Under the pieces are notes generated by a model. It saw nothing but the letters and a program-made list of their open reading frames with translations. It was not told the origin of the DNA and ran no database searches. Position numbers and translations under genes: made by a program. A DNA stretch of 13,826 nt. It comes from Clostridia bacterium. GTDB lineage: Bacteria > UBA6262 > WVXT01 > JAUXBS01. Position 1 is the first letter of the stretch. The number at the start of each line of letters is the position of its first letter. Location of the stretch: positions 1-13,826 of the forward strand of contig JAUXDE010000042.1 in the NCBI GenBank assembly GCA_030618495.1, written 5' to 3'. Positions 1 through 6,348 of the stretch are shown in pieces.

Positions 1-738
1 GCATATCTTTACGCCCTTCCTTATAATCTATATAAGGAGTATGGTATCAGACGCTATGGATTTCACGGTATTTCACACATGTATTCAATGCAGCTTGTTT
101 CGCAAATCCTGAAGACTCCCGAGAAAAAATTAAAACTCATAAGCTGTCACCTGGGGATGGGCTGCAGTGTAACCGCCATCAGGAACGGGGTTGCCGTTGA
201 TACGACAATGGGCTTTTCCCCGCTTGACGGGTTGATGATGAGCACGCGCTCCGGGTCCATAGACCCGGCAGTGGTTATGCATTTAATGAAGATAGGGTGG
301 TCAATGAACGATATCCAGGCGTGCTTGAACAGGCAGAGCGGCATATTGGGAGTGTCCGGGATAAGCGATGATATGGAAAAAGTAGTGCTTAAAATGAAAG
401 AAGGCGATAAAAAAGCAAAGCTCACTGTTGATATGTTCGCTTACCAGGTTCAAAAGTACATTGGTTCGTATTGGATAGTACTTGAAGGCGCGGATGCAAT
501 TTCATTTACGGGAGGAATAGGAGTGAACTCTCCTGTTGTAAGAGAGTTAATATTGAGAAGGCTTGAAACAATAGGCGTGAAACTTGACAAAAACAAGAAT
601 AGTAAAACCATCGGCAAGAAAGGTGCTATACATGCAGGAAACTCGAAAATCAAAATTCTTTGTGTACCGAGAAACGAGCACCTGCTGAAGGCGAGGGAGG
701 TTTACAGAATCACAGCCAAAAGAAATAAAAAAAAGTGA
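1..738 (+). CDS. ackA: Acetate kinase, C-terminal part (5' end outside window)
   Basis: Acetate kinase interconverts acetyl phosphate + ADP and acetate + ATP in the cytoplasm. The reading frame is open from base 1, so about 245 C-terminal residues of a protein usually near 400 are present. An internal ATG at 79 is not the real start, because the conserved YGFHGISH motif (bases 52-75) lies upstream of it and is in frame. Other family motifs seen are CHLGMGCS (phosphate-binding loop), MSTRSGSIDP (active-site Arg), FTGGIGVNS and the C-terminal PRNEHL, which keeps the Asn-Glu pair. GIGVNS differs from the usual GIGENS. The gene ends 26 bases before acsE, which has a good ribosome-binding site, so the two are probably cotranscribed. 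This fits a role in energy-conserving acetate formation from acetyl-CoA. Confidence 0.95.
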   Translation, partial: AYLYALPYNLYKEYGIRRYGFHGISHMYSMQLVSQILKTPEKKLKLISCHLGMGCSVTAIRNGVAVDTTMGFSPLDGLMMSTRSGSIDPAVVMHLMKIGWSMNDIQACLNRQSGILGVSGISDDMEKVVLKMKEGDKKAKLTVDMFAYQVQKYIGSYWIVLEGADAISFTGGIGVNSPVVRELILRRLETIGVKLDKNKNSKTIGKKGAIHAGNSKIKILCVPRNEHLLKAREVYRITAKRNKKK

Positions 739-764
739 AAACGCTATAAGGAAAGGAGCTGAGG

Positions 765-1553
765 ATGTTTATTATCGGCGAAAGAATAAATGGAATGTTT
801 GGCGATGTTGCCCAGGCTATCAAGAAAAAGGATAAAAAAGTAATACAGGACCTTGCGAAAAAACAGCTTGAATCGGGAGCCAATGCCCTTGATGTAAACG
901 TGGGACCAGCAGCGGATAACCCGCTGGAGGTAATGGAATGGCTTGTTAATACGATTGGAGAGGTGTCGGATGCCGCTCTTGCGATAGATACCACAAAAGC
1001 CGACGTTATGGAGGCGGGATTGAAACTCTGCAAGGGAAAATCAATCATAAACTCCGTACAGGGTTCGCAGGAAAAAATGGACCTGTTCCTGCCACTTGCC
1101 GGAAAGTACAAGAGCGCGGTTATATGCCTTACCATAAATGAGAAGGGAATCCCAGGTGATGCGGCTTCAAGGACGGAGATAGCCGTTACACTGCTCACCG
1201 CCTGCCAGGAAAAGGGCATAGACGTAAATGATATTTTCATAGACGCGGTTATCCTTCCCGTAAGCGCTACCCAGGAACATTCAAAGGCAGTGCTGGAAAC
1301 GATAACCCAGATAAAGATTCTCTCGGACCCGCCGCCAAAAACAATACTGGGCCTCAGCAACGTCAGCCAGAAAGCAAGCGACCGTTCTCTTGTTAACAGT
1401 ACTTACATGTCAATGGCAGTGTCCGCGGGGCTTGATGCTGCGATACTTGACCCGATGGATAATACCCTCATGAATACAATGATTACCGCAGAACTTCTTC
1501 TGGGCAAACAGATTTACTGCGAAAATTATATTGAGGCATATAAAAAATCGTAA
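765..1553 (+). CDS. acsE: Methyltetrahydrofolate:corrinoid/iron-sulfur protein methyltransferase (AcsE)
   Basis: This enzyme moves the methyl group of methyltetrahydrofolate to the cobalt of the corrinoid/iron-sulfur protein, the step linking the methyl branch of the Wood-Ljungdahl pathway to acetyl-CoA synthase. The protein is 262 residues, the same length as the Moorella enzyme as I recall it, and forms one pterin-binding TIM barrel. It starts MFIIGERINGMFGD, has the ALDVNVGP strand at 41-48 and GLSNVSQ at 196-202. The pterin-binding residues I recall from Moorella fall at the same numbers here: Asp75, Asn96, Asp160 and Asn199. A strong Shine-Dalgarno (AAAGGAG) precedes the ATG. The other partners (acsABCD) are not in the window. 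A methanol- or glycine-betaine-type MtrH-like methyltransferase is a less likely alternative given the matched length and residues. Confidence 0.93.
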   Translation: MFIIGERINGMFGDVAQAIKKKDKKVIQDLAKKQLESGANALDVNVGPAADNPLEVMEWLVNTIGEVSDAALAIDTTKADVMEAGLKLCKGKSIINSVQGSQEKMDLFLPLAGKYKSAVICLTINEKGIPGDAASRTEIAVTLLTACQEKGIDVNDIFIDAVILPVSATQEHSKAVLETITQIKILSDPPPKTILGLSNVSQKASDRSLVNSTYMSMAVSAGLDAAILDPMDNTLMNTMITAELLLGKQIYCENYIEAYKKS

Positions 1554-1576
1554 AAAGCGGGAAAAAGGAGGGGACA

Positions 1577-1978
1577 ATGAAAAAGAACGAACTTAGAGAA
1601 CTGTGGGGAAAAACCGAAAAACAACTCAAGGAAATCGGTGAAAAGGTTGTTGTGATTGCCAAAGACATCAAGAAGGACGCGGTTTACGGGGCAAAAGCAA
1701 GCAAGATAGGCATAGAGAAGTTAAGCCTGGAAACCAGGAAGAAGAAAACATTCGCCGATATCGGGAGCGAAATTTATAAACTGTACAAAAAAGGCAAGAC
1801 ACCCGAACAGTCCGTTGTTAAATTTTGTAAAATGGCGGATGCGATTAACAGGAAATTATCCGCGAAGGAAAGAGCCGGTACAACGTTAAAATCTGCACTG
1901 ACAGAAAGTAAAAAAACGGCTAAAAAGAGCCCAGCCAAATCAAAATCAAAACCAAAAACAAAACGAAAAAAGAAATAA
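1577..1978 (+). CDS. Small basic protein with histone-H1-like lysine tail, function unknown
   Basis: I do not recognise a named family. The 133-residue product has a charged, mostly helical N-terminal part (about 1-75, many Lys/Glu, no signal peptide or membrane segment). A short second segment (about 76-103) includes KFCKMADAINRKLS. From about 105 there is a tail of Lys, Ser, Pro, Ala and Thr ending KTKRKKK. Such tails are typical of histone-H1-like and other nucleic-acid- or polyanion-binding bacterial proteins, so a DNA- or RNA-associated role is a reasonable inference, no more. A very strong ribosome-binding site (AAAAAGGAGG, seven bases before the ATG) and a 23-base gap to acsE suggest high translation from the ackA-acsE transcript. 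The overlapping minus-strand frame rich in Ile/Leu/Phe is a shadow of the lysine codons. Confidence 0.8.
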   Translation: MKKNELRELWGKTEKQLKEIGEKVVVIAKDIKKDAVYGAKASKIGIEKLSLETRKKKTFADIGSEIYKLYKKGKTPEQSVVKFCKMADAINRKLSAKERAGTTLKSALTESKKTAKKSPAKSKSKPKTKRKKK

Positions 1979-2160
1979 TGAGGCCGATATATATATTATT
2001 CATGATGCTCCATTTAAATACAAATATTCGTATTGAAAAAAGTACGTGGGAATATTGTAACTCACCGGCCAAATCAGCGGAGGAGAATGTTTTTCCAGAT
2101 TTAATGCTGGTTTGGGCATGGAGCAATCACAATGCTGGGATTTGGGGATAAAAAAAGGTT
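1979..2160. other. Gene-free spacer with imperfect direct repeat
   Basis: This is the first part of a 336-base gap between the lysine-tail gene and the lipoprotein gene. I see no supportable coding frame and no convincing terminator for the upstream genes. A sequence like AATGCTGG(GA)TTTGGG occurs at 2103-2116 and again at 2131-2147, 28 bases apart, just upstream of the -35 box at 2161. This could be a regulator site or chance. Confidence 0.4.
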
Positions 2161-2190
2161 TTGACAACCCCGCCCCTTTTGTTGTATAAT
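2161..2190 (+). promoter_or_regulatory. Consensus sigma-70-type promoter of the lipoprotein gene
   Basis: TTGACA at 2161-2166 and TATAAT at 2185-2190 are both perfect matches to the vegetative consensus, separated by 18 bases. Transcription would start near 2197 and give a leader of about 118 bases before the lipoprotein ATG. The leader holds an AAGGAGG at 2218-2224 with no open frame behind it, so the working ribosome-binding site is more likely AAAGGAAAA at 2303-2311. Confidence 0.8.
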
Positions 2191-2314
2191 TATAAAAAAA
2201 TAAATGAGTTAAAGTATAAGGAGGTGGTAAATATAATTAAATAGGTTTATTTTGTATTAGTACGAAATCATTAAAGTTGGTCAAAAAAAACAGTTAATAA
2301 AGAAAGGAAAAGTA

Positions 2315-2755
2315 ATGAAACTATCAAATTTAAGATTAACAGTAATACTAATGATCATGATCGGGTTGGTGGGGTGTGCGTCAAATCCTGCATTGTATCG
2401 GAGGTTACCTGGTCCGATAAAAAAAATAGTCAAGGCAGGACCCCTAAGTTATGTTCTTATATTTAAGGAAAGTCAAAGAAAACTAAATGGTTCTTTCCCT
2501 AACAATGGTCTTATTATAAATGCAATGAGTGTTGGAGAAAGCGTTGTTCTTTTCGCTTGTGGAGATGACGAAAATGGTAGAAGAATAAAAAAAATTAAGA
2601 AGGTAACATGGAAATGCGATAAAGGTGGAAAATTAAGCGCCACTGAGGGGCAAAGTGTGACTTTTACACTTATCGCCGCTGAACCTTCAGATATGATTTA
2701 TGTTACTGCAATAGTGGGCGATGAGGATGGTTCGGTCGTAATAGAATTAAAATAA
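2315..2755 (+). CDS. Predicted outer-membrane lipoprotein, possible Ig-like fold
   Basis: The product has 146 residues. It begins with a short charged N-terminus, a hydrophobic stretch (8-20) and the lipobox LVGC with the lipidated Cys at 21. The next residue is Ala, so sorting to the outer membrane would be expected under the E. coli rule. The mature part ends in a section (about 70-146) with alternating hydrophobic residues, a Trp (VTWKCDKGGKLS) and a closing VYVTAIVGDEDGSVVIELK-like pattern that recalls bacterial Ig-like domains; that fold is a guess. The start has a Shine-Dalgarno (AAAGGAAAA). The gene has its own consensus promoter and a hairpin directly after the stop, so it is a single-gene unit. 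By eye it is more AT-rich than the genes on either side, which may mean later acquisition. No specific function is visible. Confidence 0.8.
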   Translation: MKLSNLRLTVILMIMIGLVGCASNPALYRRLPGPIKKIVKAGPLSYVLIFKESQRKLNGSFPNNGLIINAMSVGESVVLFACGDDENGRRIKKIKKVTWKCDKGGKLSATEGQSVTFTLIAAEPSDMIYVTAIVGDEDGSVVIELK

Positions 2756-2763
2756 AAAAAACA

Positions 2764-2804
2764 TATGGGCTTTACTAAAACATTCAATAATAGTAAAGCC
2801 CATA
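2764..2804. terminator. Strong hairpin after the lipoprotein gene, possibly a terminator
   Basis: Bases 2764-2777 and 2791-2804 are perfect 14-base inverted repeats (TATGGGCTTTACTA and its complement) with a 13-base loop. The hairpin begins nine bases after the lipoprotein stop. The A-run before it (2755-2762) becomes a U-run after the stem on the minus strand, so the classic terminator shape is better for minus-strand transcription. On the + strand only GAATTT follows. It may act in both directions or protect the 3' end of the mRNA. Confidence 0.65.
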
Positions 2805-3186
2805 GAATTTACTTGTCTATTAGCAACAGTACTACAATGATAGCAGATAAAATCTATGACTATTACGACGATAATTCTTATGGATTAGTGTTTTTTGAAG
2901 CGATAAAGACTTTTATTATTACTACATCCGGACCACAATAGAAAATGATGCCTGTATTATTCTTAGCCTTGATTCTATATCAAGCAGGGAATTACCGACT
3001 CACCGAATTTCATGATTGCTGATTTTCCAGTAGCTTACTCTAAGAGTTTTCCATTTGAACTGACTGATATTGGTATTGAATTTACGTTTTAGCGACATCT
3101 ATCAAATCTATGCAGTTTTCATTTGAAAACCAACTCATAAATCCTCTTGTAAACAATCCTGCGGATAATCAATCAAGTTTTTTATA
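2805..3186. other. AT-rich stretch with no supportable gene
   Basis: I see no gene in this stretch on either strand. The longest frame, 58 codons from an ATG at 2765 to a TAG at 2939-2941, starts inside the hairpin and has no ribosome-binding site. A short inverted repeat GTTTTCATTTGAAAAC lies at 3115-3130, and a similar sequence (GTTTTCCATTTGAAC) is found at 3046-3060. The region could be decayed coding sequence, but I recognise no fragment. Confidence 0.5.
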
Positions 3187-3215
3187 TTGACTTATTCTAT
3201 ATTTATTACTAAAAT
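3187..3215 (+). promoter_or_regulatory. Likely promoter of the tRNA-Ala gene
   Basis: TTGACT at 3187-3192 and TAAAAT at 3210-3215 are separated by 17 bases, placing the start of transcription near 3222, about 20 bases before the tRNA. A TATAAT at 3215-3220 also exists but gives a 22-base spacing. The surroundings are very AT-rich, so chance matches are easy here; the position just ahead of the tRNA is the main support. Confidence 0.55.
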
Positions 3216-3243
3216 ATAATATTATTAATATTAGGTTCAAACC

Positions 3244-3316
3244 GGGGACGTAGTTCAGCTGGGAGAACGCCTGTCTGGCAGACAGGAGGTCAGGGGTTCA
3301 AGTCCCCTCGTCTCCA
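3244..3316 (+). tRNA. tRNA-Ala, anticodon GGC
   Basis: The 73-base sequence folds into a full cloverleaf. The acceptor stem is GGGGACG with CGTCTCC, including the G3-U70 pair that marks alanine tRNAs. The D arm is GTTC/GAAC, the anticodon stem CCTGT/ACAGG with loop CTGGCAG (anticodon GGC at 3277-3279, reading GCC/GCU), and the T arm AGGGG-TTCAAGT-CCCCT. The discriminator base is A at 3316. The bases after it are TAC, so the CCA end is not encoded and must be added by a nucleotidyltransferase. Confidence 0.97.
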
Positions 3317-3318
3317 TA

Positions 3319-3336
3319 CACCACTATAGTGTGGTG
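3319..3336 (+). terminator. Small hairpin after the tRNA, weak terminator candidate
   Basis: CACCAC (3319-3324) and GTGGTG (3331-3336) pair across a six-base loop. The following CTTATCGTTT is only a poor U-run, so the hairpin could limit tRNA read-through into yjbQ, serve as a processing signal, or do nothing. Confidence 0.35.
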
Positions 3337-3361
3337 CTTATCGTTTAAAAAGGATTATTAG

Positions 3362-3766
3362 ATGATTATTACAAAAGAGCTGACATATAATTCAGGGGGT
3401 AATTCGGATATAATTGATATTACCGGAGATGTGCAGGAGATTGTCAGCGTAAGTAGACTGAACGAAGGGCAGGCCCTGGTTTTCACACCGGGAGCTACGG
3501 CAGCCGTAACGACTATTGAGACCGAAGATGGCTTGATAGAGGATATTAAGGACATGTTTGAAAGAATGATTCCTGAAGATATGGCGTATGCTCATCATGA
3601 CGACAACGGCCATTCGCATGTAAGGGCGTCTTTGCTGGGGCCTTCAGAGATTGTCCCTTTCAAGGATGGAAAATTAATACTGGGCACGTGGCAGAATATA
3701 ATAATGGTTGATTTTGATACCCGCCCAAGGCGGAGAAGGGTAGTCGTCCAGCTTATTGGTGAATAG
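3362..3766 (+). CDS. yjbQ: YjbQ/UPF0047 family protein
   Basis: This is a 134-residue member of the YjbQ (UPF0047) family, small cytoplasmic beta-rich proteins annotated in databases as secondary thiamine-phosphate synthase enzyme. That name rests on weak activity of the E. coli protein and the true role is unsettled. Family marks are all present: FTPGATAAVTTIE (41-53), the His-rich HHDDNGHSH at 78-86 followed by VRASLLGPS, LILGTWQNI at 105-113 and DFDTRPRRRRVVV at 117-129. The histidines probably bind a metal. The start ATG has AGGA eight bases upstream. The stop codon TAG shares its last base with the GTG start of the next gene, so translation of the two is probably coupled. Confidence 0.9.
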   Translation: MIITKELTYNSGGNSDIIDITGDVQEIVSVSRLNEGQALVFTPGATAAVTTIETEDGLIEDIKDMFERMIPEDMAYAHHDDNGHSHVRASLLGPSEIVPFKDGKLILGTWQNIIMVDFDTRPRRRRVVVQLIGE

Positions 3767-4356
3767 TGAAGAAGAAACCAGATAGAAGCGTAAGAATTGT
3801 AGGGGGAAAGAGGAAAGGTAAGAAGTTAAGGTCAATACCGGGCCACACGACAAGACCTTTGATGAGAAGGGTAAAACAGTCGCTGTTTGACATGTTCGGG
3901 AAAAAGGTTGAGAATTCGTATTTTCTCGACCTGTTCGCCGGAATGGGTAGTGTCGGGATTGAAGCCATTTCACGCGGCGCCGAAAAGGTTGTATTCGTTG
4001 ACAGGGACCCGGCATGCGTGAAGATAATCAACACGAACCTTGGCCTGTGCGTATTCAAGGAGAAGGCTGAAGTTGTCCGGGGGGATATTCTCTTGTGGAT
4101 TGACAAGGGAATAAGTTTTTATTTTCGCCGTAAGTTTGACCTGATTTTCATAGGCCCTCCATTCAAGCTGAACCTTACGACCATATCGCTTGAAGTTGTG
4201 CGTAAGCATGAGCTGCTGGATGAAAAAGGATGGATAATCTGTCAACACCATATCGGTGAAAAAGTACCTGAAAAGGCGGGAGAGGAGACGTTTAAATTAT
4301 TCCGCCAGGAAAAGTATGGAAAGACCATGTTAAGTTTTTATGAACATGACAAATAA
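3766..4356 (+). CDS. rsmD: RsmD-like 16S rRNA guanine-N2 methyltransferase with altered motif IV
   Basis: RsmD uses S-adenosylmethionine to methylate N2 of G966 in 16S rRNA during 30S assembly. The 196-residue protein has the family order: the N-terminal RIVGGKRKGKKL (10-21), the SAM-binding LDLFAGMGSVGIEAISRGA (54-72), the acidic VFVDRD (76-81) and GD at 106-107. The catalytic motif IV is usually DPPY or DPPF; here it reads GPPF at 130-133, so the key Asp is Gly. The RPTxDR segment after the N-terminal motif is RPLMRR. The enzyme may be altered in activity or target, or this may be a lineage variant. The start is GTG at 3766, sharing one base with the yjbQ stop; there is no clear ribosome-binding site, which fits coupled translation. 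The 3' end overlaps the next gene by 17 bases. Confidence 0.82.
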   Translation: MKKKPDRSVRIVGGKRKGKKLRSIPGHTTRPLMRRVKQSLFDMFGKKVENSYFLDLFAGMGSVGIEAISRGAEKVVFVDRDPACVKIINTNLGLCVFKEKAEVVRGDILLWIDKGISFYFRRKFDLIFIGPPFKLNLTTISLEVVRKHELLDEKGWIICQHHIGEKVPEKAGEETFKLFRQEKYGKTMLSFYEHDK

Positions 4357-5542
4357 TATAAAAATCATTTTATTGGCAATAGCCATAGTCACTTCCTCAT
4401 GTTTGAATTCGTTCGCATATTCATATTCGGGAGAACTTCCGGGTGATATGGTATGGAAAGGGCGAGTGATTTTAACGGGTGATGTTGTTGTTGAAAAGGA
4501 TGTTACCCTTACCATCATGCCCGGCACCAAAGTATCTTGTATAAAAGAGAATAAGTTTTCACATAGCGTAGAAATAATAAGGGATATAATGGGTGTTACG
4601 AAAAACGTGTTGAAGCCGGACAAAATAGAGCTGATAGTAAACGGTGTTCTGAAAATAATGGGCGAAGAAGAAAGAATGGTACATTTCAATAATGATGACA
4701 ACCTCAATGCCGGCAGTATTACCTTTTTCGGCAGGAAGTCCAATTCTATTATCAGGTACTGTTATTTAAGTTCTGATGGTGTAGCAATAAGATGCTATGA
4801 TTACACAAACCCTCTTATTGAAAACAATGAAATAGTAAAGAACAGCGTGGGGGCGATAGGCTGCTGGGATTCAGCGACACCGACGATAAGGAGCAACAAT
4901 ATAAGCCGGAACAAGTATGGAATAGGTTGTTCTGACATTTCACGCGCCAGGATTGTTAATAACAAGATATACGGAAACAAGGCTACAGGAGTGTTCTGTG
5001 AAGGTTCTTCCTGCTCAGAAATAAAAGATAACGTTATTACGGGCAACAATGTCGGTATTGCCAGCGGAAATCTCGCCTCGCCTGTCATTGACAGCAATAA
5101 AATATCGGGAAACGGAACCGGTCTTGGCTGCTGGGATAATTCAAAACCCATGATTTCCAACAACGAAATCAATGGAAATGTTGCGGGAATACTCACCATG
5201 GGAGAATCAGAACCAATAATCCAGAAGAATACCATACATACCAACGGTAGCGGTATTGGATGTGGAAATTCTTCTGCGCCGGGGATAAGGGAAAACGAAA
5301 TATTTGATAATGAGCAGGGTATAATTTGTTCCAACACCCCTTACCTGGAAATAAAGAAGAATACAATCAGGGATAATAAGTCGGGAATAGAATCCATGGA
5401 CATTTCTGCCCCTAAAATAACGTCAAACAAATTGATTGGAAACGAAGTAGCAATAAAAATATCCAGGGATTCAACTCCAAAAATGTACGGAAACGTGTAC
5501 AAAGGCAATAAAAAGAAATTCATTGACTGGAGAGGTAAATAG
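4340..5542 (+). CDS. Secreted right-handed parallel beta-helix protein (NosD-like repeats)
   Basis: The 400-residue product has a signal peptide with hydrophobic core 8-18 and a likely signal peptidase I site after SFA (26). Cys21 sits in TSSC, a poor lipobox, so lipidation is less likely. From about 140 to 390 it consists of 22-23-residue coils of the type PxIxxNxIxxNxxGIxC, as in NosD/pectate-lyase-like beta-helices. One position per coil is Cys, Ser or Thr: C152, C175, C197, C220, S242, C264, T286, C308, C330, S352. These proteins usually bind or cleave polysaccharides, but I see no clear catalytic residues. Residues 30-140 hold a cap with PGTKVSC and ITFFGRKSNS. The ATG at 4340 overlaps rsmD by 17 bases; a second ATG at 4346 is also possible. 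Its TAG stop shares a base with the nadK GTG start. Confidence 0.85.
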   Translation: MNMTNNIKIILLAIAIVTSSCLNSFAYSYSGELPGDMVWKGRVILTGDVVVEKDVTLTIMPGTKVSCIKENKFSHSVEIIRDIMGVTKNVLKPDKIELIVNGVLKIMGEEERMVHFNNDDNLNAGSITFFGRKSNSIIRYCYLSSDGVAIRCYDYTNPLIENNEIVKNSVGAIGCWDSATPTIRSNNISRNKYGIGCSDISRARIVNNKIYGNKATGVFCEGSSCSEIKDNVITGNNVGIASGNLASPVIDSNKISGNGTGLGCWDNSKPMISNNEINGNVAGILTMGESEPIIQKNTIHTNGSGIGCGNSSAPGIRENEIFDNEQGIICSNTPYLEIKKNTIRDNKSGIESMDISAPKITSNKLIGNEVAIKISRDSTPKMYGNVYKGNKKKFIDWRGK

Positions 5543-6348
5543 TGAGAACAATTTCATTAATGGCAGGAATTGAGAAGCCGGAAGTAAGAAAAAATATAAA
5601 TAATGTTGTGAGCCGGCTCAAGAAAAGAAAAATCAACGTGTTAATTAATAAAATAAGCAGTAAAACCGACATGGCGATTTCCCTGGGCGGAGACGGGACC
5701 ATTCTAAAAACAGCGAGGAATGTTTGCGGCAGGAATGTGCCGGTCCTTGGAGTCAACATGGGGCAAATGGGTTTCCTGACCGAAGCGGATGTTTCGAGCT
5801 GGGTTGGACACCTTGATAAGTTGCTGGCTGGCAAGGCAGACATTGAAGAAAGAATGATGCTTGAAGCTGAAACAGTGCCAAAGAAAGCAAAAAAAAGTAA
5901 ATATCTTGCCCTAAATGATGTGGTGGTGAAAAACGGCAGGACAGCGCGAGTAATAAAGTTGACTCTTGAGATTAACGGTAAACCTGTTGCGAATTATGTA
6001 GCGGATGGTTTGATAGTTTCAACCCCGACCGGCTCAACTGCCTATTCGCTGGCTGCCGGAGGCCCTATAGTAAAGCCCACACTGCCGATTATCGTGGCAA
6101 CTCCCATTTGTCCTCATACGTTAACGTTCAGGCCGCTGGTTGTTTCATCGGAGGATGAGCTGGTAATCCGGGTAGATTCGAACCATAACGAGGTTGTACT
6201 GTCTATGGATGGGCAGGAAAGCGTATCACTTGACATGGGTGACAAGGTGATAATAAGAAAATCAAAACATGTTTTAAAACTGGTCACTAACAGCAAAAAG
6301 AACTATTACAGGGTGTTGAGAGCAAAGTTAAAGTGGGGAGAAAGATAA
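5542..6348 (+). CDS. nadK: NAD kinase
   Basis: NAD kinase phosphorylates NAD+ to NADP+ with ATP or polyphosphate and is the only route to NADP in most bacteria. The 268-residue protein shows the defining motifs: LGGDGT at 48-53, NMGQMGFLTE at 72-81, the ND pair at 125-126 (usually NE), DGLIVSTPTGSTAYSLAAGGPI at 155-176 (broken here only by reading), ATPICPHTL at 186-194 and DGQ at 223-225. The length is a little below the family average of about 290. The start is GTG with GGAGAGG six bases upstream and one base shared with the previous stop. The stop codon lies at the edge of the inverted-repeat element at 6347-6499, so its last bases may belong to that element. Confidence 0.95.
   Translation: MRTISLMAGIEKPEVRKNINNVVSRLKKRKINVLINKISSKTDMAISLGGDGTILKTARNVCGRNVPVLGVNMGQMGFLTEADVSSWVGHLDKLLAGKADIEERMMLEAETVPKKAKKSKYLALNDVVVKNGRTARVIKLTLEINGKPVANYVADGLIVSTPTGSTAYSLAAGGPIVKPTLPIIVATPICPHTLTFRPLVVSSEDELVIRVDSNHNEVVLSMDGQESVSLDMGDKVIIRKSKHVLKLVTNSKKNYYRVLRAKLKWGER

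Noticed and set aside
710-1360. Long minus-strand frame (216 codons) opposite acsE
   Set aside because: The + strand encodes a full AcsE with all key residues, and the reverse frame has no recognisable motif or start signal.
1920-2126. Minus-strand frame that would encode a membrane-segment protein
   Set aside because: Its hydrophobic part is the complement of the Lys-rich codons of the gene at 1577-1978, it needs a TTG start, and it has no ribosome-binding site.
2765-2941. 58-codon + strand frame starting at ATG 2765
   Set aside because: It begins inside the hairpin stem, has no ribosome-binding site, is full of AT-driven residues and resembles no family I know.
3244-3316. tRNA-Gly, from reading the anticodon loop as GCC
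   Set aside because: The seven-base loop is CTGGCAG, which gives GGC, and the G3-U70 pair confirms alanine.
4340-4405. Lipoprotein call for the beta-helix protein because of Cys21
   Set aside because: TSSC lacks the usual Leu, Val or Ile at -3, and a normal signal peptidase I site follows at SFA.
4801-5337. Long minus-strand frame rich in Ile, Leu and Pro opposite the beta-helix gene
   Set aside because: The repeated pattern simply mirrors the Asn/Ile-rich coils on the + strand; it is a shadow frame.
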